Assembly (NCBI RefSeq): GCF_014773245.1
Contig: NZ_JACWMX010000008.1
Coordinates: 124,001-188,000, forward strand
Length of the DNA stretch: 64,000 nucleotides
Source: Mucilaginibacter glaciei
GTDB taxonomy: Bacteria; Bacteroidota; Bacteroidia; Sphingobacteriales; Sphingobacteriaceae
Direction of reading: 5' to 3'
Every line of letters begins with the position of its first letter. Position 1 is the stretch's first letter. Positions 34,474-43,107 of the stretch are shown piece after piece. The notes under the pieces were generated by a model. It did not search any database and was not told where the DNA came from. It was given only the letters and a program-made list of their open reading frames with translations. The translations under genes and the position numbers were made by a program.

Positions 34474-35499
34474 TTAGCTTAAGGCACACAAGAACTGCAT
34501 GGTGTCAACGCCGTCGGCATAATCCCATAATTGCGGGTGCTGGCTTTGGCCGAAACCTACAATTTGGTTAGGTAGTTGGATATCTGCTTTTGTAACAACG
34601 CATTGCAATTGTTCGCTTTGCCCGGCTAACATTTGCTGAGCCGATGGCAGGGTGGTGTAAGTGTCATAAAATAATACGGCCAATGGTGATACCAGTCGAT
34701 CATCCTGCTTAACCAGTAAAAAGCCGTTATCCAAATGCTTATCGCCGTTTACCAGGTAAATAGATTTGTTATAATCGTAATTGTTATTGTATTTATGGTG
34801 GTTGATAATGTCGGAATGCGCCTCTATAGACTCAAAAAAGAAGTTGAAATCATAACCTCCGGGCACTAATAGCTTAGATACGTTACGGCAGCCCAGGCCG
34901 TAATAATCAAAAATATCGTGGCCCAGGTTAAAAAGGTCTTCGGCAGACTCATTGCCGGTTAATAAAGCTATACTGTTGCGGTTTTTGCGGATAATATTGG
35001 GCACTTTACCAAAATAGTATTCGAAATAGCGCGAGGTGTTATTGCTGCCGGTAGCGATAATGGCTTCAAAGCATTCCAGCCGTTCAACAAAGCTAAACTG
35101 CTCTTTATAGCTCGTTTGCAAATCTACCAGTTTGCTTAATACATATTTGATCAGCCTGGAGTCTTGCGATGATGCTTTGATCAGCGCGTGGTTGCCGGTT
35201 AGCATTACACACAGTACATCATGAAAGCCTACCAGCGGGATGTTGCCGGCCAGTACCAAGCCTACTTTTTTACTTTCGCCGTTTTTTAGATTGTACCGGT
35301 TTAGCCATTGTTCTAAATCGGTAGGGTTTAACATTTTACCGGTGGCGATTACTGCCCTCAAAACACTTTCGGGGGTAAACCAGGCGTTGTACTGCCTTTC
35401 AGACGCTATCAGGTTCATCAGTTGCGCATCGGGCGAGGCTAACTGTTCACCTAACTCAGCAAAAGTGTTTATAGCGGTTGTAATATCTAATTTTGACAT
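34474..35499 (-). CDS. Acyl-CoA reductase, LuxC family
   Basis: The 341-residue protein resembles LuxC-type fatty acyl-CoA/acyl-protein reductases: KVGLVLAGNIPLVGFHD (nucleotide-binding region), GNHALIKASSQDS and the presumed catalytic Cys in YYGLGCRNVSKL. It would reduce an activated acyl group to an aldehyde with NADPH. It is not accompanied by luxAB; in Bacteroidetes this gene stands alone next to a divergent ferredoxin gene, as here, so bioluminescence is not implied. Confidence 0.85.
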   Translation of the reverse strand: MSKLDITTAINTFAELGEQLASPDAQLMNLIASERQYNAWFTPESVLRAVIATGKMLNPTDLEQWLNRYNLKNGESKKVGLVLAGNIPLVGFHDVLCVMLTGNHALIKASSQDSRLIKYVLSKLVDLQTSYKEQFSFVERLECFEAIIATGSNNTSRYFEYYFGKVPNIIRKNRNSIALLTGNESAEDLFNLGHDIFDYYGLGCRNVSKLLVPGGYDFNFFFESIEAHSDIINHHKYNNNYDYNKSIYLVNGDKHLDNGFLLVKQDDRLVSPLAVLFYDTYTTLPSAQQMLAGQSEQLQCVVTKADIQLPNQIVGFGQSQHPQLWDYADGVDTMQFLCALS

Positions 35500-35539
35500 A
35501 TATATGTTAAGCGGGTAAACCCTTGAAATCTTTTTTTGT

Positions 35540-35547
35540 TATATTTG
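35540..35547 (+). promoter_or_regulatory. -7 box of the dicluster ferredoxin gene
   Basis: TATATTTG, followed by CATCCCC, lies 55 nt upstream of the ATG in the divergent gap with the luxC-like gene. No good -33 was found. Confidence 0.5.
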
Positions 35548-35602
35548 CATCCCCTGCAATGGCGGGCAAAGTTAAATCAGAAAATAAGAATATTTAAACA
35601 AT

Positions 35603-35956
35603 ATGGCGATTATAATCACCGATGAATGCATAAACTGCGGAGCCTGCGAACCAGAGTGCCCCAATAATGCTATTTATGATGCCGGCGCGGGTTGGAGATT
35701 CTCTGACGGTACCGGTTTAAAAGGAGTTATTGATTTTGGCGATGGTAATACCTTAAATGCAGAAGAAACCCAAGCTGCTTTAAGCGATGATATCTACTAC
35801 ATAGTACCTGATAAATGTACAGAGTGTGTAGGCTTTCATGACGAGCCACAGTGTGCCGCGGTTTGCCCGGTAGATTGCTGTGTTGATGACGAGGATGTAC
35901 GCGAAACTCAAGAAGAACTGCTGGCCAAGAAAGATTGGCTGCACATAAACGAATAG
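35603..35956 (+). CDS. Dicluster 4Fe-4S ferredoxin
   Basis: The 117-residue protein has CxxCxxCxxxCP at Cys9-12-15-19 and a second site CTECVGFHDEPQCAAVCPVD, in which an eight-residue insertion separates the second and third Cys. This insertion is typical of Alvin-type/2[4Fe-4S] ferredoxins. An extended segment of about 50 residues between the two sites (RFSDGTGLKGVIDFGD...) is acidic. Electron partner unknown; it is divergent from the acyl-CoA reductase. Confidence 0.92.
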   Translation: MAIIITDECINCGACEPECPNNAIYDAGAGWRFSDGTGLKGVIDFGDGNTLNAEETQAALSDDIYYIVPDKCTECVGFHDEPQCAAVCPVDCCVDDEDVRETQEELLAKKDWLHINE

Positions 35957-35977
35957 TCAAAAAATATGATAATTTAG

Positions 35978-36009
35978 AGGGGAATGCGGTTATCGTATTC
36001 CCCTTTTTT
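35978..36009 (+). terminator. Terminator after the ferredoxin gene
   Basis: AGGGGAAT and ATTCCCCT pair around a GCGGTTATCGT-type loop, followed by T6. Confidence 0.85.
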
Positions 36010-36057
36010 GTAAACGAAACTTTATGCACACTCATGCGTAATAAGTGGTACTAAATT

Positions 36058-36819
36058 ATGGAATACGGAATTTGTAACCTTGCTGTTGTGCCCTTACGTG
36101 CAGAGCCAAGTGACAGAAGCGAACAGGTTTCGCAATTGTTGTTTGGCGAAGCCTTTGAGGTAATAGAATGGAAGGAAAAGTGGGTTCAAATAACCACTGC
36201 AACAGATAACTATAGCGGTTGGATAGATCGCCTTCAATTTACAACTTTAGGCCACATGGCTTACAAGCGCCTGGTGCAGTATCCCGCACCTTTAACTTTT
36301 AAACCGGTAACGCAGGCCTGGAAAATTTCCGATAATACCGTGATCTATTTACCGGCGGGCAGTTCATTAGCTTTTTTGGAGGGCACGACAAGTTATATTG
36401 GCAGCCAGAAATTTGAGATAATAGGCGAGATAGGTGAAAAAGAGCACATCACCAATATTGCCCGCTCTTACCTGAATGTACCTTATTTATGGGGTGGCCG
36501 TACGCATTTTGGTATCGATTGCTCGGGCTACACGCAGATCGTCTTTAAATTATTGGGTATCAACCTGCGCAGGGATGCATCGTTACAGGCACGTGAAGGT
36601 ACAGCGATAGACGCCCTGAGCCAGACTAAATTGGGCGATTTGGCATTTTTTGGTGCCGATGAGGGGAAGATAACGCATGTTGGGATCTTATTAGGAAATG
36701 GCGAGATCATCCATGCATCAGGCAAGGTTAAGATAGATAAAATAGAAACCGAAGGAATTTACTCTGAAGAATTAAAACGTTACACTCACAAGTTACGCAG
36801 CATAAGGCGTTATTTTTAG
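36058..36819 (+). CDS. NlpC/P60 (C40) peptidoglycan hydrolase with bacterial SH3 region
   Basis: 253 residues. The first ~120 residues form one or two SH3b-like domains (VVPLRAEPSDRSEQVSQLLFGE; WVQITTATDNYSGWI). The C40 domain follows: catalytic Cys in GIDCSGYTQ (Cys155) and His in ITHVGILLGNGEIIHASG. Such proteins cleave gamma-D-Glu-diamino acid bonds of murein peptides. No signal peptide is evident, suggesting a cytoplasmic murein-peptide recycling enzyme of the YkfC type. Its stop overlaps the 3' end of the convergent WD40 gene. Confidence 0.88.
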   Translation: MEYGICNLAVVPLRAEPSDRSEQVSQLLFGEAFEVIEWKEKWVQITTATDNYSGWIDRLQFTTLGHMAYKRLVQYPAPLTFKPVTQAWKISDNTVIYLPAGSSLAFLEGTTSYIGSQKFEIIGEIGEKEHITNIARSYLNVPYLWGGRTHFGIDCSGYTQIVFKLLGINLRRDASLQAREGTAIDALSQTKLGDLAFFGADEGKITHVGILLGNGEIIHASGKVKIDKIETEGIYSEELKRYTHKLRSIRRYF

Positions 36820-37721
36820 AAAGCGACATCCCAAATAATTACCTTTTTATCATCGCTTACAGATAGGAGTTGATCGCCATTCCAGGCCATTTTATTAACA
36901 GACAGGGCGTGGCTTGCATATCCTTTTTCCCGACTGATGATCTTACGTAGTTTGAAATCATTGCTATCCCAAATTTTAATACTTTTATCCATACTCGCCG
37001 TGGCAAAATAGGATTGGGTAGGGTGAAAGGCAATGTGATTTACGGCGAATAAATGTGCCGGTATATTTTGAATAAGTGCGTAGGTTTTATTGTCCCAGAT
37101 CTTTACTTGCGCATCCCTTGCGCCTGATACAAGGTAATCGCCGTTAGGCGAGTATTGCAAAGCAAACACCGCCATGGTGTGCCCTATCAGTGCTTTTACA
37201 GGGCTGTAATCATCCAGGTCGTAAATGATAATTCTGTCGTCCCTGCAACCAAAAGCTACACGGTCTTCAGTTGGGTTGATGGTGATACAGCGCACGGTAT
37301 CGTCAGAGACCTTAATACTGTGCACCAGTTCCAGACTTTTTAAGCTCCAGACCGATACCGTGCCATCCTCTGATGCGATCAGCAACTCATCCTTTTTTGC
37401 AGAGGACTTGATATCGAAAATGGGTTTAATGTGCTGCCTTAGCCGATGCGTTACCTTCTGCTCGGCAAAATTAAAAACCAATACTTCGCCGCTGCGCAGG
37501 CCTGCAAACATCAGCGGGTATGCAACCGGGCAATGGATAGCGTATATAGATGCAGGCACCGGGAACATTACTTTGATAAAAGACTTATCAGCCAGGTTCC
37601 ATTCTACCAGCCCTTTGTCGTTGCCACCGGTAAACAATATGCCCGGCTTTTGCGAAAGCTCCACCGTGAATATCGGGTTGCTATGGCCGGTAAGTTCAGC
37701 AATTTTATTGACAGTGATCAT
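36816..37721 (-). CDS. WD40 repeat protein
   Basis: The 301 residues hold seven recognisable WD-type blades, for example ELTGHSNPIFTVELS, LIGHTMAVFALQYSPNGDYL and KIWDNKTYALIQNIPAH, ending with a blade closing VIIWDVAF. A full seven-bladed propeller with no other domain or signal peptide is expected; it is probably a cytoplasmic scaffold. The 3' end overlaps the C40 peptidase gene by 4 bp, tail to tail. Partner unknown. hisIE lies upstream with a 56-nt gap. Confidence 0.85.
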   Translation of the reverse strand: MITVNKIAELTGHSNPIFTVELSQKPGILFTGGNDKGLVEWNLADKSFIKVMFPVPASIYAIHCPVAYPLMFAGLRSGEVLVFNFAEQKVTHRLRQHIKPIFDIKSSAKKDELLIASEDGTVSVWSLKSLELVHSIKVSDDTVRCITINPTEDRVAFGCRDDRIIIYDLDDYSPVKALIGHTMAVFALQYSPNGDYLVSGARDAQVKIWDNKTYALIQNIPAHLFAVNHIAFHPTQSYFATASMDKSIKIWDSNDFKLRKIISREKGYASHALSVNKMAWNGDQLLSVSDDKKVIIWDVAF

Positions 37722-37777
37722 CTTTATAAGTTGCGTTAAGCGGCAAAGAATTTGATAGCTAATTTTAGCTGAAAAGC

Positions 37778-38368
37778 TTATTTTTTATGTCTTTCCTCTA
37801 AATTCTTAGCGATCTGTTCCAGATTTAAGCCTTTTTCTCTCAATAAAACCAATAAATGAAAAACCAGGTCTGACGACTCATTGATCAGGTCGGTTTCAGT
37901 TTCGGCCAAGGCGGCTATCACGGTTTCTACTCCTTCTTCGCCAACTTTCTGGGCTATTTTGTTAAGCCCCTTCTTGCGTAACTTATCCACGTATGATCCC
38001 TCCTGCGGGTTCTCATACCTGTCGGCAATGATATGCTCCAGCGCCAGTATAAAGTTTTGATTGTAAGCTGTTTTGAAACAGTTGCGTGAGCCTGTATGGC
38101 AGGTGGGGCCGTCGGCTTTAACTTTTATCAATAGGGTATCATTATCGCAATCAATATCTATACTCTTTACATGCAGATAGTTCTGGCTAGTTTCGCCTTT
38201 GGTCCATAAGCGATTTTTTGAGCGGGAAAAAAAAGTTACAATGTTCTGCTGCACCGTTTTATCATAAGCCTCCCGGTTCATATAACCGAGCATCAGCACC
38301 TCAAGCGTTTGCTCGTCTTGTATAATAACCGGCACTAAGCCGTCTGTTTTGTTGAAATCTATGTTCAT
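37778..38368 (-). CDS. hisI: Bifunctional phosphoribosyl-AMP cyclohydrolase / phosphoribosyl-ATP pyrophosphatase
   Basis: HisIE carries out steps 2 and 3 of histidine synthesis. The N-terminal PRA-CH domain (1-100) has FFSRSKNRLWTKGETSQN and the zinc/Mg ligands in DIDCDNDTL and DGPTCHTGSRNCF. The C-terminal PRA-PH domain (105-196) shows KKGLNKIAQKVGEEGVETVIA. It is the last gene of the his operon and is separated from hisF by a palindromic repeat. Confidence 0.96.
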   Translation of the reverse strand: MNIDFNKTDGLVPVIIQDEQTLEVLMLGYMNREAYDKTVQQNIVTFFSRSKNRLWTKGETSQNYLHVKSIDIDCDNDTLLIKVKADGPTCHTGSRNCFKTAYNQNFILALEHIIADRYENPQEGSYVDKLRKKGLNKIAQKVGEEGVETVIAALAETETDLINESSDLVFHLLVLLREKGLNLEQIAKNLEERHKK

Positions 38369-38382
38369 AAGTTAAAATATAT

Positions 38383-38453
38383 GTCATTGCGAGCGATAGA
38401 GTGGCAATCTCATCAGAAAAGTCCGGAGATTGCTTCGTCCCTCGCAAAGACGC
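38383..38453. repeat. GTCATTGCGAG palindromic repeat, hisF-hisIE gap
   Basis: GTCATTGCGAGCGATAGAGT at one end pairs with CCTCGCAAAGACGC at the other; inner arms GGCAATCTC and GAGATTGC also pair. Same family as 39234-39315 and 43004-43100. Confidence 0.75.
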
Positions 38454-38466
38454 GGGGAGATAATGG

Positions 38467-39222
38467 CTATATCCTTACCTCAATATTGTTCTGTTTTAAA
38501 ATACCCTTCAAATCGGGTATTAGTATTTCGCCATAGTGAAACACTGATGCAGCTAAAGCGGCATCTACATTGGTATGCTTAAATACATCAACAAAGTGCT
38601 GTACAGAACCTGCGCCGCCGGATGCTATCACCGGGATATTTACCGCATCATTTACTTTCTTTAGCAAGCCATTGTCAAAACCGACTTTTGTGCCGTCGTG
38701 ATCCATGGAGGTCAGTAGTATTTCCCCTGCACCGCGGCTCTCAGCCTCTTTTATCCAGTCTAAGGTTTGTTTCTCAGTTGGTAAGCGGCCCCCGTTTAAA
38801 TGGACAATGTTTTTATCGCCCATTACCCTTGTATCTACAGCCACGATCACAAACTGAACGCCGAAGGTTTTTGCCAGTTCGTCTATCAAAGCCGGGTTAC
38901 GCACCGCAGCTGAGTTGATCGAAATTTTATCGGCACCGGCGTTTAAAAGCGCATCTGCATCAGCAATTTCGTTAATACCGCCGCCTATAGTAAACGGGAT
39001 ATTGATTTGCCGGGCTACTGATTTTACCAGCTCAACCAGTGTTTTCCTTTTCTCTACGGTAGCGGTAATATCTAAGAATACCAATTCGTCTGCACCCTGT
39101 TGCGAATAGTTCCAGGCCAGTTCTACCGGGTCGCCGGCATCGCGCAGGTCAACAAAGTTCACACCCTTTACAGTGCGGCCGTTTTTAACATCAAGGCAGG
39201 GTATGATTCTTTTTGCGAGCAT
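38467..39222 (-). CDS. hisF: Imidazole glycerol phosphate synthase cyclase subunit
   Basis: 251-residue (beta/alpha)8 barrel. The catalytic Asp11 lies in IIPCLDVKNGRTVKGVNF, and the internal half-repeat IGGGINEIADADALL and GAGEILLTSMDHDGTK is conserved. HisF receives ammonia from HisH and converts PRFAR to IGP and AICAR. In the same operon as hisH and hisA. Confidence 0.97.
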   Translation of the reverse strand: MLAKRIIPCLDVKNGRTVKGVNFVDLRDAGDPVELAWNYSQQGADELVFLDITATVEKRKTLVELVKSVARQINIPFTIGGGINEIADADALLNAGADKISINSAAVRNPALIDELAKTFGVQFVIVAVDTRVMGDKNIVHLNGGRLPTEKQTLDWIKEAESRGAGEILLTSMDHDGTKVGFDNGLLKKVNDAVNIPVIASGGAGSVQHFVDVFKHTNVDAALAASVFHYGEILIPDLKGILKQNNIEVRI

Positions 39223-39233
39223 ATTATTGAAGG

Positions 39234-39315
39234 GTCATTACGAGGTACGAAGCAATCTCTTGATCGTCAAGGCGGATAGGCAAAGTTTTGAGATTGCTTT
39301 GTACCTCGCAATGAC
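39234..39315. repeat. GTCATTACGAGG palindromic repeat, hisA-hisF gap
   Basis: GTCATTACGAGGTACGAAGC / GCTTTGTACCTCGCAATGAC inverted ends with AATCTC / GAGATT inside. A third member of the family lies at 43004-43100. Confidence 0.8.
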
Positions 39316-39345
39316 GCGTTGGAGAAAACGCTGCGCGTTTTTAAC

Positions 39346-40095
39346 TTAAATGGACATCAAACTTTCCAAATTCCAGTTTTTAATTTCTTCGATGCTGATG
39401 TGGTTTTCATAGATAGCTTTGCCAACGACGCACGATTCAACCTTTATTTTATTCAACTCCTCAATATCTTTCATTGAACTTACACCGCCTGAAGCGATCA
39501 GTTTGATGAATGGCGAATGATCCAGCAGTTTTTCATACAGTTGCACGCCTGCACCACCTAACTTACCGTCCTTATTAATATCGGTACAAAGAAAACGAAA
39601 AAAGCCTAATGCCAAACACTTATCTACGTAGTCCATTAGTTTGATAGGCGAGCTCTCCATCCAGCCTGAATATTTGATTACTTCATCCAGCACGTCTATA
39701 GCTATCACTACCTGGTCGCTACATTTATCGCGGCCACAGATGGCTTTGCTTAGGTCTTCTAAAAAAGACGGGTTGGTAAGCGCCTGGGTACCTACGATAA
39801 CGCGGTGAACGCCCGAATCTATCAGTTCTTTTACCTTATCTATGCTGCGGATGCCACCGCCATATTGCACCTGCATGTCTGTTTTACGGATTACATCAAA
39901 AAGATATTGCTGGTTACTAAAATCGTTTTTGGCGCCGTTAAGGTCAATGATGTGGATGAAGTTTGTACCGTTAGATTGGTACCGTTCTATCATCTCTTCT
40001 AACGTAACATCATACTCTGTTACCTGCTGATAATCGCCTTCGCGCAGCCTTACAACCTTTTTATTCAGAATATCTATAGCGGGGATTATATACAT
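39346..40095 (-). CDS. hisA: ProFAR isomerase
   Basis: I start at MYIIPAIDILNKKVVRL (40095, 249 residues); an upstream in-frame ATG at 40191 would overlap the end of hisH by 91 nt and adds a non-homologous segment. Asp8 is the catalytic acid. VQYGGGIRSIDKVKELIDSG and LIASGGVSSMKDIEEL mark the barrel repeats. It catalyses the Amadori rearrangement of ProFAR to PRFAR. The gap to hisH is only 5 nt. Confidence 0.95.
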   Translation of the reverse strand: MYIIPAIDILNKKVVRLREGDYQQVTEYDVTLEEMIERYQSNGTNFIHIIDLNGAKNDFSNQQYLFDVIRKTDMQVQYGGGIRSIDKVKELIDSGVHRVIVGTQALTNPSFLEDLSKAICGRDKCSDQVVIAIDVLDEVIKYSGWMESSPIKLMDYVDKCLALGFFRFLCTDINKDGKLGGAGVQLYEKLLDHSPFIKLIASGGVSSMKDIEELNKIKVESCVVGKAIYENHISIEEIKNWNLESLMSI

Positions 40096-40100
40096 CGGGG

Positions 40101-40691
40101 TTAAATTTTTGAGAAGTTTTTTAATAACGTTTCGCCATGAATGCCAGACTTTTCGGGGTGGAATTGAACACCGTAAAAATTGTCGTGCCAAATTGATGCC
40201 GAAAATTTATTAATGTAACTTGTTGATGATAAAGTGTATAATGGGTCGTACTCAATAAAGTATGAATGTACGAAGTAAAAGTGTGATCCGAGTGGTATAC
40301 TCTTAAATAGAGGATTTTCTTTTTCGGCAAATACCTGGTTCCAGCCAGTATGCGGAACCTTGAAATTTGCAGTTTGCGGGAATTTTAAGGTTTTTACAGG
40401 GAATAAATCTAATAGATCAGCATTACCTTCTTCACTGTACGACGTAAGTAATTGCATGCCCACACAGATACCTAAGGTTGGTTTATTAAGAGCTTTTATG
40501 GCAGGTACTAATCCTGTATTTACTAATTTGTCCATAGCAGCACCTGCGTGGCCTACACCCGGTATAATGTAGCGGTCGTACAGTTCAAAATCTGCCTCGG
40601 TATTGATCATCCCATACGGAATACCCAGCCGCTCTAAAGTAGCAGTGAGTGAAAAGATGTTCCCGGCGCCGTATCGTATTATTCCGATCAT
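40101..40691 (-). CDS. hisH: Imidazole glycerol phosphate synthase glutamine amidotransferase subunit
   Basis: Class I glutaminase of 196 residues. Nucleophile Cys76 in PTLGICVGMQLL and the His/Glu of the triad in GVQFHPEKSG are intact; the start MIGIIRYGAGNIFS is standard. It supplies ammonia to HisF. The base composition is somewhat more AT-rich towards its 3' end than in hisF. Confidence 0.96.
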   Translation of the reverse strand: MIGIIRYGAGNIFSLTATLERLGIPYGMINTEADFELYDRYIIPGVGHAGAAMDKLVNTGLVPAIKALNKPTLGICVGMQLLTSYSEEGNADLLDLFPVKTLKFPQTANFKVPHTGWNQVFAEKENPLFKSIPLGSHFYFVHSYFIEYDPLYTLSSTSYINKFSASIWHDNFYGVQFHPEKSGIHGETLLKNFSKI

Positions 40692-40769
40692 GTTTTTTAT
40701 GAGATGCAGGAATTAAGAGTTCAATAGTCAGGAAAAATCTTGCTTCCTGCATCTTGATTTCTTTTGTCC

Positions 40770-41918
40770 CTACAATAGTCCTTTTGTACTTGGTAAGACC
40801 ATTTTATTAACGTCCCGCTTTACCGCCATTTTTATGGCTTTGGCAAAGGCCTTAAATATAGCTTCTATTTTGTGATGTTCGTTCTGTCCCTCTGCCTTAA
40901 TGTTCAGGTTGCTTTTTGAAGCATCGCTGAAAGATTTAAAGAAGTGATAAAACATCTCTGTTGGCACATCGCCAACTTTCTCCCGTTTAAATTCTGCATC
41001 CCAAACTATCCAGTTACGCCCGCCAAAATCAATGGCTACCTGCGCCAGGCAATCATCCATAGGCAGGCAAAAACCATAACGCTCAATCCCCATTTTATTA
41101 CCCAATGCTGTAGCGAATACTTCGCCTAAGGCAATCCCGGTATCTTCAATGGTATGATGCTCATCGATATGTAAGTCGCCTTTAGCAGTTACCGTCAAAT
41201 CGATGCCACCATGGCGGGCTATCTGATCCAGCATGTGGTCGAAGAAATTCAACCCTGTTGATATTTTCGATTCGCCCGTACCATCAAGGTTTAGTTTGAT
41301 GTAAATATCGGTTTCTTTAGTAACGCGGCTATGCTCGATAACCCGCTCGCCTAATTTCAGGAACTCGTAGATAGCTTTCCATTCAATGGTTTGCAAGGCA
41401 ACAACACCCGCAATATCCGCATCAACTTCAGGCTGAAATTCATTATCACCCAGGCCCGATTTGTTATTTAACCAGATGGCTTTTGCGCCTAAGTTCTTAG
41501 CTAACAGTACATCGTTCTTGCGGTCGCCTATGGTAAATGAATTCGCCAGATCATATTGGGTAGTGTCTAAATATTTAGTCAGTAAGCCTGTAGCGGGTTT
41601 ACGGGTAGGGGCGTTGTCTTTAGCGAAGGTGCGGTCAATAGCCTGATCTATAAAATGCACACCCTCATTTTCAAATGTTTTGATCACAAAGTTATGAACC
41701 GGGTAAAAGGTATCTTCCGGATAAACCGATGTGCCTAAACCGTCCTGATTAGTTACCATCACCAACTCATAATCCAGCTCGGCAGCAATTTTAGGCAGAT
41801 ATTGTAAAGCGCCGGGATAAAATGTCAGTTTGGCGAACGAGTCTATCTGTTCATCAGGGGTTTCGTTGATGAGTGTGCCGTCGCGGTCTATAAAAAGTAT
41901 TTTTTGCAGCTTATCCAT
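40770..41918 (-). CDS. hisB: Bifunctional histidinol-phosphatase / imidazoleglycerol-phosphate dehydratase
   Basis: Starting at MDKLQKILFIDRDGTLINE (41918, 382 residues). The N-terminal HAD-type histidinol phosphatase has Asp11/Asp13; the C-terminal IGPD domain starts near 195 (RVTKETDIYIKLNLDGTG) with the metal-binding DEHHTIED motif. The fused form is the enterobacterial type and common in Bacteroidetes. The start codon overlaps the hisC stop by one base (TAATG), which implies translational coupling; the longer frame reaching 41999 would lie inside hisC. Confidence 0.96.
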   Translation of the reverse strand: MDKLQKILFIDRDGTLINETPDEQIDSFAKLTFYPGALQYLPKIAAELDYELVMVTNQDGLGTSVYPEDTFYPVHNFVIKTFENEGVHFIDQAIDRTFAKDNAPTRKPATGLLTKYLDTTQYDLANSFTIGDRKNDVLLAKNLGAKAIWLNNKSGLGDNEFQPEVDADIAGVVALQTIEWKAIYEFLKLGERVIEHSRVTKETDIYIKLNLDGTGESKISTGLNFFDHMLDQIARHGGIDLTVTAKGDLHIDEHHTIEDTGIALGEVFATALGNKMGIERYGFCLPMDDCLAQVAIDFGGRNWIVWDAEFKREKVGDVPTEMFYHFFKSFSDASKSNLNIKAEGQNEHHKIEAIFKAFAKAIKMAVKRDVNKMVLPSTKGLL

Positions 41919-42964
41919 TATTTGTATTGCTGTAAGGTTGATAGCAGTATTTTGTTTTCCTGAGGCGTACCGATGGTAATGCGCAGGCAACCTTCGCAAA
42001 GCTCTACTTTTGAGCGGTCGCGGATGATGATACCGTGCTGCACTAAAAAGTTATAGATTCCTTTAGCATCGGTAGTTTTTACGAGGATAAAGTTGGCATC
42101 AGATGGGTAAATATCTGTAACGAAAGGCAGTTCTTTTAAAGTGAGTACCAGCTTATCGCGTTCATCTAAAGTTTCTTTTATCCAGCCGTTAACTTGCTGC
42201 ACATTATTTAAAGCTTCTAAAGCCAACTGCTGCGATGCCTCATTTACATTGTACGGCGGTTTTACTTTGTTCATTACCTCAATAATCTCTTCGCTGGCGA
42301 AGGCCATGCCCACACGCAGTCCCGCAAGCCCCCAGGCTTTAGACAGGGTTTGCATCACAACCAGGTTGGCATATTCGGTCAGTTCCTGTATAAAGGTTTT
42401 TTGGCGGCTAAAATTGATGTAAGCCTCATCAATTACGATGATGCCGTTAAAATTGGCCAGCAAGGTTTCGATATCATCACGGTTGAGCGAATTGCCTGTT
42501 GGATTATTGGGCGAGCAGATAAAGATCAGTTTGGTACGCTCATCTATCGCCTCAGCAATGCCTTCCAGGTTTAGTTGATACTCTTCTGTCAGCAATACTT
42601 TGCGCGCTTCTAAATCATTTATATTGGCCGATACTTGGTACATACCGTAAGTAGGCGGACAGATAATGACATTATCTACCCCCGGGTTGCAAAAGCTGCG
42701 AAACAGAATATCGATAGCCTCGTCGCTGCCATTGCCTACAAATATGTTACGGGCAGGTACACCTTTAATTTCGCTCAGGCGTATTTTAACCTTATACTGC
42801 ATCGGATCCGGGTAACGGTTGTAAGCCGTATCCAACGGTGAGCCGAATGCATTCTCGTTGGCATCTAAAAATACGCTTGCCTCTCCTGTATACTCGTCAC
42901 GCGCGGAGGAGTAGGGGGTTAGGTTTTTAATATTTTTGCGTAGCAGGTTATTGATATCGTACAT
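41918..42964 (-). CDS. hisC: Histidinol-phosphate aminotransferase
   Basis: Fold-type I PLP aminotransferase, 348 residues. The Schiff-base Lys209 lies in QTLSKAWGLAGLRVG; NENAFGSP, SPNNPTGN and DEAYINFS are the expected binding motifs. It transfers an amino group from Glu to imidazole-acetol phosphate. A palindromic repeat separates it from hisD. Confidence 0.96.
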   Translation of the reverse strand: MYDINNLLRKNIKNLTPYSSARDEYTGEASVFLDANENAFGSPLDTAYNRYPDPMQYKVKIRLSEIKGVPARNIFVGNGSDEAIDILFRSFCNPGVDNVIICPPTYGMYQVSANINDLEARKVLLTEEYQLNLEGIAEAIDERTKLIFICSPNNPTGNSLNRDDIETLLANFNGIIVIDEAYINFSRQKTFIQELTEYANLVVMQTLSKAWGLAGLRVGMAFASEEIIEVMNKVKPPYNVNEASQQLALEALNNVQQVNGWIKETLDERDKLVLTLKELPFVTDIYPSDANFILVKTTDAKGIYNFLVQHGIIIRDRSKVELCEGCLRITIGTPQENKILLSTLQQYK

Positions 42965-43003
42965 GGTATTGGTATTCTTTCATTAGTCAGTTATATCCAT
43001 CGC

Positions 43004-43100
43004 GTCATTGCGAGGAACGAAGCAATCTCCAGATTGGACAAGTCGGCGATTCGCAAATCCGCCCTGCTTATGTAGAGATTGCTTCGTGCCTCGCGATGAC
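43004..43100. repeat. GTCATTGCGAGGAACGAAGC palindromic repeat, hisD-hisC gap
   Basis: GTCATTGCGAGGAACGAAGC pairs with GCTTCGTGCCTCGCGATGAC, and AATCTC with GAGATT. The central part holds GGCGATTCGCAAATCCGCC. It is a member of the same family as 38383 and 39234. Confidence 0.8.
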
Positions 43101-43107
43101 GCAGTGG

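Noticed and set aside
34474..35499. Bioluminescence locus
   Set aside because: Only a LuxC-type reductase is present; no luxA, luxB, luxD or luxE genes are in the window.
40096..40191. Longer hisA start at 40191
   Set aside because: It would overlap the end of hisH extensively and adds residues without similarity to HisA.
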